Positions 8,578 to 15,250 of a stretch of 37,939 nucleotides of DNA are shown here, in pieces (position 1 is the first letter of the stretch; each line of letters begins with the position of its first letter). This stretch comes from Acholeplasmataceae bacterium. Its GTDB lineage: Bacteria; Bacillota_I; Bacilli_A; ML615J-28; CAG-698. The stretch covers positions 1-37,939 of the forward strand of contig JAAYBG010000108.1 of assembly GCA_012718985.1 (NCBI GenBank). The letters are read 5' to 3'. The notes beneath the pieces were generated by a model. It saw only the letters and a list, made by a program, of their open reading frames with translations, did no database searches and was not told where the DNA came from. A program made the position numbers and the translations under genes.

Positions 8578-8606
8578 ATTATATGATTTACCCTATGCTT
8601 TGTCAA
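8578..8606 (-). promoter_or_regulatory. Consensus sigma-A promoter of the XRE-potABCD operon
   Basis: Minus strand: TTGACA (8601-8606), 17-nt spacer, TATAAT (8578-8583). Both hexamers match consensus perfectly, which fits a strong promoter held in check by a repressor. Confidence 0.88.
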
Positions 8607-8619
8607 TACTTTTTCCTAT

Positions 8620-8650
8620 AAAAAAATCTCCCTTTTATGGGGAGATTTTT
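8620..8650 (-). terminator. Rho-independent terminator after the PII-like gene
   Basis: Stem AAAATCTCCC / GGGAGATTTT with a short A/T loop and a run of T on the minus strand. It overlaps the stop codon of the PII-like gene and separates it from the pot promoter. Confidence 0.85.
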
Positions 8651-8954
8651 ATACATTGATACCAATGACTTGATCTAATTTAATTGAGAAAGTAATTGCA
8701 TGGGCTTCCGTTTGAACTCCAGCATTTTGAACAATTGCTTTCATAATATTTTCTTTCAAATTTTCTGGAACGATAATCATCACCATTTCTTTTTCTGGTT
8801 GAATGGTAATCCCAAAAAACTTTGCAACTTCCTTACCGGCAGAACCTCTTGCTTTGAGTATTGTTCCTCCTTTAGCACCTGCCTTACGAGCGATAGTCAT
8901 AATATCACCAGCATATCCATGATGGCAAATAGCAAATATCATATAATTTTCCAT
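8649..8954 (-). CDS. PII-like signalling protein
   Basis: A 101-residue protein of the PII/PII-like family, small trimeric sensors that bind nucleotides and control partner proteins, often transporters. Visible are the first beta strand plus helix (Y-M-I-F-A-I-C-H-H-G-Y-A-G-D-I-M-T-I-A-R), the conserved G-A-K-G-G-T-I-L-K-A-R-G turn (about 25-36), and a later strand E-K-E-M-V-M-I-I-V-P. The canonical GlnB T-loop with its modifiable Tyr is not recognisable, so this is not a classical GlnB/GlnK. A strong AGGAGG precedes the ATG. It lies 10 nt downstream of another PII-like gene and the DUF1538 gene, so the membrane protein is its likely partner (inference). Confidence 0.82.
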   Translation of the reverse strand: MENYMIFAICHHGYAGDIMTIARKAGAKGGTILKARGSAGKEVAKFFGITIQPEKEMVMIIVPENLKENIMKAIVQNAGVQTEAHAITFSIKLDQVIGINV

Positions 8955-8964
8955 TGTTTTCCTC

Positions 8965-9309
8965 CTAACACTCTCTTCCTAATAAGATTTGTAGCGCTTT
9001 ACTGCCACCGATACAATCAAGATCTACAACACATGCAATTCCCTTACCTTGCTTGTTTAATTCTAATTTGCCTTGCAATTGATTAAGGGCTTCCTCGACA
9101 TTGTCTTCCTCAACAAACGACAGTACAACATCTTTTTCCAAACTACTCAATCCTAGCAGATGTAAAATTTCTTGCTCAGCAGTGCCTTCTCCTAACATAA
9201 TTAATTGATAATAAACTCCGCATTTACTTAAAATTTCTTCTACTTTTTCTCCTTTATCGCGATCAATTATCGTGATAATTAATTTCATACCTTGTAATTC
9301 ATCAGTCAT
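8965..9309 (-). CDS. Second PII-like protein associated with DUF1538
   Basis: A 114-residue soluble protein with a beta-alpha-beta, beta-alpha-beta pattern as in PII proteins: K-L-I-I-T-I-I-D-R-D-K-G-E-K-V-E-E-I-L then V-V-L-S-F-V-E-E-D-N-V-E-E-A-L. A terminal segment G-K-G-I-A-C-V-V-D-L-D-C-I-G-G resembles the C-terminus of PII-like domains. It is divergent from the neighbouring PII-like protein. The start is taken at ATG 9309, preceded by AAGGTGG at good spacing; an upstream GTG at 9318 is within that site. It overlaps the DUF1538 gene by 8 nt, so translation is probably coupled. Family membership rests on fold pattern and gene context, so it is less certain than its neighbour. Confidence 0.7.
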   Translation of the reverse strand: MTDELQGMKLIITIIDRDKGEKVEEILSKCGVYYQLIMLGEGTAEQEILHLLGLSSLEKDVVLSFVEEDNVEEALNQLQGKLELNKQGKGIACVVDLDCIGGSKALQILLGREC

Positions 9310-10825
9310 TTTTACCACCTTCTTGAACTAGTTCTTTATTTTTCTTGGTTTTCTTTAGTTTAATTATCTTTATATCCTCTTCAACCCTATCTTGTTTTAT
9401 CTTTCCTAATTTAATCTTATAGATTAAACCCAGCAATTGAATAACAATTAGGGGTGTCATGGAAACAAAGGCAACAATTCCAAATGCATTTAAGAGAACT
9501 TTTGAACTGTCAACACTTGTTCCTACACCAATAGCAAAGGGAAAAATAAAGGTTGCTGTCATCGGTCCAGATGCAACACTGCCTGAATCAAAGGCAATCG
9601 CGGTAAAAATTTTCGGAACAAAAAACATTAAAGTTAGAGCAATACCATATCCTGGAATCACAAACCACCAAATAGAAATATCATAGATAATTCTAAACAT
9701 AGCCATAGCAACAGAAATACCAACCCCAATTACTAAGCTAAATAACATCAATCGTTTAGATATTGTTCCACTGGTGATTTCTTCTACTTGGTCGTTTAAT
9801 ACATATACTGCTGGTTCCGCTAGTACAGTAAAGAATCCAATCAATCCACCAAGAGGAATTAATATCCAATTCGACTCCAATGCTCCAAGTTTTTTTCCAA
9901 AAATAACTCCTATTGGCATAAAGCCATAGTTTACAGCCGATAAAAACAAAACCAAACCTACATAGGTAATCAATAATCCAATTATTATTTTTTTAATTTT
10001 TTTTGCACTTAATTTTAAATATAACAACTGATATCCAGCAAAGAAAATAGATATTGGTGCAAGCGCTATTCCTACATCTTTGATGTTAGTAACAAGAATT
10101 TCAAGAAAATTCCCCTGTTCTTCAGTTCCGGCGTTGATTGTTGTCTCTCCCAAGAATAATCCTAGGAATAAAACAGCAAGAATCGGACCAATAGCACATA
10201 AAGCAACCATTCCGAAACTATCTTCCTCAGAACCACTATCGCCACGTGCTATAGCAATACCTGAACCCAAGGCTAGAATAAACGGAACGATAATCGGACC
10301 AGTCGTTACTCCACCAGAATCCAATGAAACTGGAACAAATTCTGGAGCCACAAAAAGTGCAATCAGAAAAATCAATGAATACGAAATGATTAACAAATAC
10401 GACAATTTTATTTGAAAGACAATTCTCAACGCTGAAATTACTAAGAAAATACCCACTCCTAATGCAATTGGGAGTATCAAATAATATTTGTTTTTTAATC
10501 CATCAAATTGTTCTGCTAGAACCACCAAGTCTGGTTCAGCAATCGTAATCATAAATCCTATTATAAAAATAACCACTATCATTAATGTTAAATTACGTTT
10601 TTTGGTTATATGCGTTCCAACTTCTCTTCCTATAGTGAGCAAGGATGAATCAGATCCCATGTTGAATAAACCCATTCCGATAGCTAACATAATTGCACTA
10701 ATAATAAAATGAATCATATCCTCTTTTGCAACATCAAGAAAAAAAGAAATGATAATTACTAATAAAGTTATTGGTAATACTGATATTGCAGATTCTTTTA
10801 GTTTACCAATAATTATTTTTTTCAT
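9302..10825 (-). CDS. DUF1538 family multi-spanning membrane protein (putative transporter)
   Basis: A very hydrophobic 507-residue protein with roughly a dozen membrane segments and a basic C-terminal tail (about 478-507). It matches the DUF1538 family, whose function is not established. The sequence is a direct internal duplication. A-E-P-D-L-V-V-L (about 96) recurs as A-E-P-A-V-Y-V-L (about 338). L-D-S-G-G-V-T-T-G-P (about 168) recurs as F-D-S-G-S-V-A-S-G-P (about 415). G-M-V-A-L-C-A-I-G-P recurs as G-I-V-A-F-V-S-M-T-P. Such paired D-S-G-x-V-x-x-G-P re-entrant-like segments suggest a two-fold pseudosymmetric transporter. Two PII-like genes follow directly, which suggests allosteric control. 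GGAGGG precedes the ATG. Substrate unknown. Confidence 0.85.
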   Translation of the reverse strand: MKKIIIGKLKESAISVLPITLLVIIISFFLDVAKEDMIHFIISAIMLAIGMGLFNMGSDSSLLTIGREVGTHITKKRNLTLMIVVIFIIGFMITIAEPDLVVLAEQFDGLKNKYYLILPIALGVGIFLVISALRIVFQIKLSYLLIISYSLIFLIALFVAPEFVPVSLDSGGVTTGPIIVPFILALGSGIAIARGDSGSEEDSFGMVALCAIGPILAVLFLGLFLGETTINAGTEEQGNFLEILVTNIKDVGIALAPISIFFAGYQLLYLKLSAKKIKKIIIGLLITYVGLVLFLSAVNYGFMPIGVIFGKKLGALESNWILIPLGGLIGFFTVLAEPAVYVLNDQVEEITSGTISKRLMLFSLVIGVGISVAMAMFRIIYDISIWWFVIPGYGIALTLMFFVPKIFTAIAFDSGSVASGPMTATFIFPFAIGVGTSVDSSKVLLNAFGIVAFVSMTPLIVIQLLGLIYKIKLGKIKQDRVEEDIKIIKLKKTKKNKELVQEGGKND

Positions 10826-10869
10826 AGGCCCTCCACATTTATCCTGTCAATTTACTTTTTGATTATTTC

Positions 10870-11826
10870 CTATTTTTCTTTAAAATATTTTAAAGTGTTT
10901 TTTGCTTTTGCGATTCTTAATAAACTTTTTTTATAAAACTTTCGACCATATATTCTTTCCCAAGGAATGACAATCTTTCTGATTAACCAAGAACCTTTAT
11001 GTAACCACCCATTATAAAATTTAGGGCTTGTCGTTACACTTTTAGGGGTTTTTAAATCAACATCCACGGTTATCTGGCCCTCTTCATTCGGGCAATAAAA
11101 AGCCTTTCCATCAGGTAAAAAAATTGCTGAGGATCCATTCAAGGAAAAATAATCACTGTTCATCATTTTTCCAAAAAATCCTAACATTGGGGGCATTTTC
11201 CCCCATGAATTAACGAACATAGTCGGTACTTTCAAATTAATTGCGTATATTTTGCCCAACGTTTTTAAGTCTTCCTCTGCTTTAACAATATCCTTTTTAC
11301 TAATCAATTTGTTTTCGCTGGTAGGTGTCGCCCAAGCATGAGGAAGAATTATCAAATCCGGTTGAATTTTTTTCATTTTTTTAAAGAACCACTTTTTATG
11401 AGTATCAGCACAAATGCCAATCCCGATTTTTCCTATTTCTGTTTCGATGATATTCTTACCCGAAAACGACTTAAAACAATAGGCCTCCACATCTTTTTTC
11501 CTAATAACACCATCTATTTTACCTTGTGGATTGGCGATTAAATAAGAGTTATAAAAATCGATTCCGTCGCATTCTAAAAAACCAGCACCAACATAAATTT
11601 GATATTTTTTCGCGATTTCTTTTGCCCACTTACTAGTGATACCCTCACGAGGTTCACCAAAACTCCATATATCAGTATTGGGAATATATCCACATGTTGA
11701 CAATTCTGGCAACGCAACAAATTTCGCCCCTTGATGAACTGCTTCTTTAATTAAAGTTTCCGCGCCGATAAAACTTTGAACCATCTCACCAATATAGTTG
11801 TTTAGTTGTATTGCTGCTATTTTCAT
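10870..11826 (-). CDS. Carbon-nitrogen hydrolase (nitrilase superfamily)
   Basis: Cytoplasmic amidohydrolase of the nitrilase superfamily, which cleaves C-N bonds of amides or carbamoyl compounds and releases ammonia. The Glu-Lys-Cys catalytic set is visible: Glu41 in A-L-P-E-L-S-T-C-G-Y, Lys in I-R-K-K-D (about 108), and Cys in I-G-I-C-A-D-T-H (about 136). After the catalytic domain (about 1-265) comes a basic C-terminal extension rich in Lys/Arg (about 280-318). ATG 11826 is chosen because GAGG lies 7 nt upstream; the two TTG codons before it are unlikely starts. It lies 30 nt after the ZIP gene and 44 nt before the DUF1538 gene, so it is probably cotranscribed with both. The specific substrate cannot be named. 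Confidence 0.85.
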   Translation of the reverse strand: MKIAAIQLNNYIGEMVQSFIGAETLIKEAVHQGAKFVALPELSTCGYIPNTDIWSFGEPREGITSKWAKEIAKKYQIYVGAGFLECDGIDFYNSYLIANPQGKIDGVIRKKDVEAYCFKSFSGKNIIETEIGKIGIGICADTHKKWFFKKMKKIQPDLIILPHAWATPTSENKLISKKDIVKAEEDLKTLGKIYAINLKVPTMFVNSWGKMPPMLGFFGKMMNSDYFSLNGSSAIFLPDGKAFYCPNEEGQITVDVDLKTPKSVTTSPKFYNGWLHKGSWLIRKIVIPWERIYGRKFYKKSLLRIAKAKNTLKYFKEK

Positions 11827-11856
11827 CAACAAACCTCTATCGATAATCTATTTATT

Positions 11857-12636
11857 TTACCCTAAAGCAACATCTAATATCATCATGATGGCAAATCCAA
11901 CAGCAACACCGATTGTTGCTATATTGGAATGATTTCCTCTTTGCGATTCAGGAATTAACTCTTCAACAACGACATATATCATTGCTCCTGCAGCAAAAGC
12001 CAATAAGAATGGTAAAATAGGCACCATAAAACTTGTTAGCAAGATTGTAATAAAAGCAGCAATTGGTTCAACAATTCCTGATAATGCTCCAATTACAAAT
12101 GCTTTATTACGTGAATTCCCTTCAGCTTTTAAAGGTATGGAAATGATAGCCCCTTCAGGAAAATTTTGAATTGCAATACCGATGGATAATGCTAGGGCTC
12201 CCGCTAACGATATTCCCATATTCCCTGCTAATGCACCAGCAAAAACAACTCCTATCGCAATTCCTTCAGGAATATTATGCAATGTCACAGCAAATACTAA
12301 CATCGTTGTTCGCTTCAATTGCGATTTTAACCCTTCTGGAGAAGAAGCACGATTATGCAAATGGGGAATAATGCTATCCAATATTAACAGAAATCCCATT
12401 CCCGATAAGAAGCCAACGCTAGCTGGTAGCCAAGCAATTTTACCTTGCTCCTCTGCCATATCAATTGCCGGTATTAATAACGACCAAATCGATGCCGCTA
12501 TCATCACACCAGAGGCAAACCCCAACAATAGTTTTTGGATGGAAGGTTTGATTTCTTTTTTTACAAAAAAAACCATTGATGCACCTAAAGTCGTTCCTAA
12601 AAAGGGAATTATTAAACCAATAATTGCTTCTTTCAT
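11857..12636 (-). CDS. ZIP-family divalent metal transporter
   Basis: Membrane protein of 259 residues with about eight hydrophobic segments that imports zinc or related divalent metals. The metal-binding helices are clear: H-N-I-P-E-G-I-A-I-G (about 119-128) and N-F-P-E-G-A-I-I-S-I-P (about 157-167), plus a conserved Glu pair in V-V-E-E-L-I-P-E. This fits the GufA/ZupT-like branch of the ZIP family. A histidine-bearing loop (S-I-I-P-H-L-H-N) lies between the third and fourth segments. AGGTAGG precedes the ATG and a -10 box lies about 25 nt upstream. It seems to be the first gene of a five-gene unit running through the nitrilase, DUF1538 and two PII-like genes. Confidence 0.9.
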   Translation of the reverse strand: MKEAIIGLIIPFLGTTLGASMVFFVKKEIKPSIQKLLLGFASGVMIAASIWSLLIPAIDMAEEQGKIAWLPASVGFLSGMGFLLILDSIIPHLHNRASSPEGLKSQLKRTTMLVFAVTLHNIPEGIAIGVVFAGALAGNMGISLAGALALSIGIAIQNFPEGAIISIPLKAEGNSRNKAFVIGALSGIVEPIAAFITILLTSFMVPILPFLLAFAAGAMIYVVVEELIPESQRGNHSNIATIGVAVGFAIMMILDVALG

Positions 12637-12659
12637 GTGAATTCCTACCTTTTTTTCTA

Positions 12660-12665
12660 ATTATA
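12660..12665 (-). promoter_or_regulatory. Probable promoter (-10 box) of the ZIP-nitrilase-DUF1538-PII unit
   Basis: TATAAT on the minus strand about 24 nt upstream of the ZIP start codon, with only a weak TTGTTT-like -35 at 16 nt. It follows the tRNA terminator. Confidence 0.5.
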
Positions 12666-12703
12666 CCCTATTTTTTAAAAAAAACAAAGAAGAATACTAA
12701 TAA

Positions 12704-12722
12704 AAACGGCTCCATTAGAGCC
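12704..12722 (-). terminator. Rho-independent terminator of the tRNA pair
   Basis: On the minus strand GGCTC-TAATG-GAGCC is followed by GTTTTTATT, about 55 nt after the tRNA-Glu 3' end. Confidence 0.75.
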
Positions 12723-12776
12723 ATATATATCAGGTATATATTATATCTCGAGTATATCGCATACCTTTTTATCAAT

Positions 12777-12853
12777 TGGTGACCTTTACGGGATTCGAAC
12801 CCGTGTATGCATGCGTGAAAGGCATGTGAGTTAAACCGCTTCTCCAAAAGGCC
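12777..12853 (-). tRNA. tRNA-Glu (anticodon TTC)
   Basis: A full cloverleaf can be folded on the minus strand. The acceptor GGCCTTT pairs with AAAGGTC (one G-U). The anticodon stem CATGC/GCATG encloses loop CTTTCAC with anticodon TTC, and the T arm ACGGGTTCGAATCCCGT is intact. Discriminator A is followed by an encoded CCA. Seventy-seven nt including CCA. Confidence 0.95.
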
Positions 12854-12859
12854 CAAAAA

Positions 12860-12950
12860 TGGCGGAGTAGAAGGGATTTGAACCCTTGCACCAGTTTCCC
12901 GATCTATGCCCTTAGCAGGGGCACCTCTTCAGCCACTTGAGTACTACTCC
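12860..12950 (-). tRNA. tRNA-Ser (anticodon GCT)
   Basis: Class II tRNA with a long variable arm. Acceptor GGAGTAG pairs with CTACTCC, discriminator G, and CCA is encoded. The anticodon stem TGCCC/GGGCA holds loop CTGCTAA, giving anticodon GCT, which reads AGC and AGU. It lies 6 nt upstream of tRNA-Glu, so both are processed from one transcript. Confidence 0.95.
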
Positions 12951-12963
12951 AAAGTCCTTTAAC

Positions 12964-12992
12964 ATGTTATAACAAAACATGATTAAAGTCAA
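12964..12992 (-). promoter_or_regulatory. Promoter of the tRNA-Ser/tRNA-Glu transcript
   Basis: Minus strand TTGACT (12987-12992), 17-nt spacer, TAACAT (12964-12969), about 14 nt before the mature tRNA-Ser 5' end. Confidence 0.6.
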
Positions 12993-13026
12993 GATTTTTC
13001 AATACGAAGAAAATGGTGTTATCCTC

Positions 13027-13560
13027 TTATTTATTTTCTTCTATGATTGTTTGCAAATAATCACTGATGTCATTTTCTGTTATATCATAAGAAATAACTG
13101 AACCTTTTTTAATAACAATTAGCACAGGAATCGATTTGTCACTAACCTTTAAATCAGAAAACTGGCTACCTACTAACATATTTGTTTCCGATTCAAAAAC
13201 AACCGCTTTTGCATTTTCTGGATCTGCCAAGTCAACAGCATATAATTTGTATACATCGGCATCATCAGAATTTCGTTTTTGGAAGGTAACATAATTAAAA
13301 ATAATCTCATCCATTGCCCCTACTGCTTCTTCATATTGAGAATCACTACTATATAAATAAACAATGTAAGTTTCTTCTGTTTGTTCAAAGATTTCTTCAC
13401 CTACTAGATGCTCAATAGAATCATAGTTATTCACTGTTCTTGAACCAATAAATCTAACGATAACAGCGATGATAAATGCTAATGTAATTAAACCAATGAC
13501 TCCCCAAAAAATAATATTTTTATAATTAACTGTCTTTTTTGTTGTTATTTTCTTGTTCAT
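13027..13560 (-). CDS. Membrane-anchored thioredoxin-fold-like protein lacking CxxC
   Basis: A 177-residue protein with a basic N-terminus and one membrane segment (about 15-38), so the rest is probably outside the membrane. Residues about 55-175 follow a thioredoxin pattern: strand E-T-Y-I-V-Y-L-Y, then S-S-D-S (71-74) where thioredoxins carry C-x-x-C. A central V-Y-K-L-Y-A-V-D-L-A-D strand follows, then S-I-P-V-L-I-V-I-K-K-G, which matches the cis-Pro strand-turn of thioredoxins. There is no cysteine at the active-site position, so oxidoreductase activity is unlikely. It has its own good promoter and lies downstream of acpS. The fold assignment is inference from pattern and not a recognised family; a generic membrane-anchored hypothetical is the fallback. 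Confidence 0.65.
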   Translation of the reverse strand: MNKKITTKKTVNYKNIIFWGVIGLITLAFIIAVIVRFIGSRTVNNYDSIEHLVGEEIFEQTEETYIVYLYSSDSQYEEAVGAMDEIIFNYVTFQKRNSDDADVYKLYAVDLADPENAKAVVFESETNMLVGSQFSDLKVSDKSIPVLIVIKKGSVISYDITENDISDYLQTIIEENK

Positions 13561-13599
13561 TTTTTATCACCTATAAATCTCTATATTTTTACGATATAT

Positions 13600-13628
13600 A
13601 TTATACTAAAAAAAGTTGTTTTTATCAA
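13600..13628 (-). promoter_or_regulatory. Promoter of the thioredoxin-fold-like gene
   Basis: Minus strand TTGATA (13623-13628), 17-nt spacer, TATAAT (13600-13605), about 40 nt before the start codon. Confidence 0.75.
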
Positions 13629-13640
13629 GGAACTTTTAAA

Positions 13641-13991
13641 TTATTTTCGTTGTTCCAAAATAACGAAAGCGATGCTATATGCTTTCTCATGAGATATAGA
13701 AACATGAGTGATATAACCATCTAAAAAATTCGCTTCGATGTAAGGACTGCCATCTTCATGGTTCAAAATGCTCACTTCATTAAAGTTAAATTTTTTATTA
13801 CAAGCTTTAAAGAGTGCTTCTTTTGCTGAAAAACGACTCGCTAGATACTCTATCTTTCTTTTTTCATATGAAAATTTTTCAAACACCATGATTTCCGTTG
13901 GTGAAAGAATTTTTTCATAACATTTCTTATCTTTAATAATATCTATAAAACGAGAATTCTCAGATATATCTACGCCGATTTTTTCAATCAT
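13641..13991 (-). CDS. acpS: Holo-[acyl-carrier-protein] synthase
   Basis: Transfers 4'-phosphopantetheine from coenzyme A to apo-acyl carrier protein, activating fatty-acid synthesis. The 116 residues match the AcpS length and show both signatures: I-G-V-D-I near residue 5-9 with the Mg-binding Asp, and R-F-S-A-K-E-A-L-F-K-A (about 53-63) with the second metal ligand Glu. AGGAGGAAATT precedes the ATG. It is divergent from the plus-strand xre gene at 14070, leaving 78 nt for both promoters. Its own promoter is not obvious. Confidence 0.95.
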   Translation of the reverse strand: MIEKIGVDISENSRFIDIIKDKKCYEKILSPTEIMVFEKFSYEKRKIEYLASRFSAKEALFKACNKKFNFNEVSILNHEDGSPYIEANFLDGYITHVSISHEKAYSIAFVILEQRK

Positions 13992-14017
13992 AATTTCCTC
14001 CTGCTACTTTTAGGCTG

Positions 14018-14046
14018 TTGATAGGTTTTTCATTTTTTTATATCAT
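14018..14046 (+). promoter_or_regulatory. Promoter of the plus-strand xre gene
   Basis: TTGATA (14018-14023), 17-nt spacer, TATCAT (14041-14046), 23 nt before the xre start codon. It overlaps the upstream region of acpS. Confidence 0.7.
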
Positions 14047-14069
14047 GTATGCATTGAAGGTAAAAAGCA

Positions 14070-14297
14070 ATGAAAGATAATGCAATAAACGTCCTTTTCG
14101 GATTAAGACTAAAACAATTAAGAAACGCAAAAGGCTATTCCCAAGAAGCTCTCGGATATGAATCTGGTCTTCATCGGACTTACATCGGCCATGTCGAAAG
14201 AGCAGAGAAAAACATTACCCTTAAAAATATCGACAAATTAGCAGCTACCTTGGGTGTTGATATTAAAGAATTATTTGATTTTTCCCAATTAAGATGA
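14070..14297 (+). CDS. Small XRE-family DNA-binding protein
   Basis: A stand-alone helix-turn-helix protein of 75 residues. The five-helix XRE fold fills the whole sequence: R-L-K-Q-L-R-N-A-K-G-Y-S-Q-E-A-L, recognition helix region H-R-T-Y-I-G-H-V-E-R-A-E-K-N, then N-I-D-K-L-A-A-T-L-G-V-D. This form resembles the small controller proteins found with restriction-modification systems and phage-like elements, but neither is present in this window. It is the only recognisable plus-strand gene. It has its own promoter and terminator, is divergent from acpS, and overlaps the end of whiA by 9 nt. Targets are unknown; acpS and its own promoter are plausible by position. Confidence 0.88.
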   Translation: MKDNAINVLFGLRLKQLRNAKGYSQEALGYESGLHRTYIGHVERAEKNITLKNIDKLAATLGVDIKELFDFSQLR

Positions 14298-15248
14298 GGA
14301 TTTATCCTTATCTTTTTTTATTTGTTCACACATTCTTTCAATATCTTTAAAACAATGGCTCAGTCCTGATTTAGAAAAATATCGACCGATTAAACTTTCC
14401 GATTTTTCACTCAATTGAGACAATGAATCATCAGGATAAGTATTTCTTAATAGAATGGCATCGATTAAACGATCGGATAAATTCAATAAACCAAAGTTTT
14501 TTTCTAAATATGCTATATTTTTTAATTGTTTTGCTGCGGTAGTAATCGCTTTTTCTTCATTCGCAATATCACAGTTTATTGTTCTATTAGCATAATTATT
14601 GTAATCTCTTCTGATCCTTTCGTCTTCAAAATAAAATAAACTATTTGTAGCCCCAACAAAACGCAGAAAGTCAGCAATTTGTTCTGCTTTCTTTACATAT
14701 ACAACAATTCCTTTATGACGAGTCACATGTTTTGCCATTATCCCTACCTGACTCATCACTTCAACAAGAAAGTCGGCATCATTTTGATTCATGGCAACAA
14801 TCTCTAAATGATAGTTGCTTTTACGCGGATCATTAATCGACCCCCTCATCAAAAAAGCACCTCTTAAAACACTTAATCTACAACAAGGTTTTGCTATTAA
14901 TTCTCTGGATACCTCTTCTTTAATCTGATAATTTTCATCTATCAAGTCTAAATCCTTAAGGATGTCAAGACCTTTTTCTGTTGTTGTTAGGACATAAAGA
15001 TTTTTATAATCGAGTTTTTTCTTTTCAACAAGAATAATTTCCAGTTTTATCGAATATATTTTTTTAAATAAATATATAATTCTCCGTGCTATCGCATTCA
15101 AAGTAGTAATGATTTCAATTTTAAAACTTCCAGTGGATACCTTTATCGTTGAGCGATACTTGATAATGGAATAAAGTTCTGCTTTTAAACAACAGTCATC
15201 ACCTTGAATATTACTTATTTCCTTTTTTACTTCTGATGCAAATGACAT
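14289..15248 (-). CDS. whiA: DNA-binding protein WhiA
   Basis: WhiA-family protein of 319 residues, conserved in Gram-positive bacteria. It links chromosome segregation and cell division in Bacillus and is a sporulation regulator in Streptomyces. The N-terminal domain resembles LAGLIDADG endonucleases without catalysis (C-C-L-K-A-E-L near 19-25 and C-C-R-L-S-V-L-R-G-A-F-L-M-R-G-S near 121-136). The C-terminal part (about 225-310) carries the helix-turn-helix, with L-S-Q-L-S-E and ...K-S-G-L-S-H-C-F-K-D-I. It starts 2 nt after trxB and is last in the ligA-led operon. Its 3' end overlaps the convergent xre gene and the latter's terminator. Confidence 0.93.
   Translation of the reverse strand: MSFASEVKKEISNIQGDDCCLKAELYSIIKYRSTIKVSTGSFKIEIITTLNAIARRIIYLFKKIYSIKLEIILVEKKKLDYKNLYVLTTTEKGLDILKDLDLIDENYQIKEEVSRELIAKPCCRLSVLRGAFLMRGSINDPRKSNYHLEIVAMNQNDADFLVEVMSQVGIMAKHVTRHKGIVVYVKKAEQIADFLRFVGATNSLFYFEDERIRRDYNNYANRTINCDIANEEKAITTAAKQLKNIAYLEKNFGLLNLSDRLIDAILLRNTYPDDSLSQLSEKSESLIGRYFSKSGLSHCFKDIERMCEQIKKDKDKSSS
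14291..14319 (+). terminator. Rho-independent terminator of the xre gene
   Basis: Plus strand stem AAGATGAGGA / TCCTTATCTT (one G-U) with loop TTTA, then a run of seven T (14313-14319). The xre stop codon lies in the stem and the hairpin lies within the 3' end of whiA. Confidence 0.75.
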
Positions 15249-15250
15249 AA

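Noticed and set aside
10080-10415. Plus-strand open frame opposite DUF1538
   Set aside because: No ribosome binding site, low-complexity composition, and lies entirely inside a well supported membrane-protein gene.
12182-12640. Plus-strand open frame of 152 codons opposite the ZIP gene
   Set aside because: Composition mirrors the hydrophobic ZIP gene and the frame lacks any recognisable domain or start signal.
12668-12856. Minus-strand open frame of 62 codons
   Set aside because: It runs through tRNA-Glu and its terminator; the apparent protein is the tRNA sequence read as codons.
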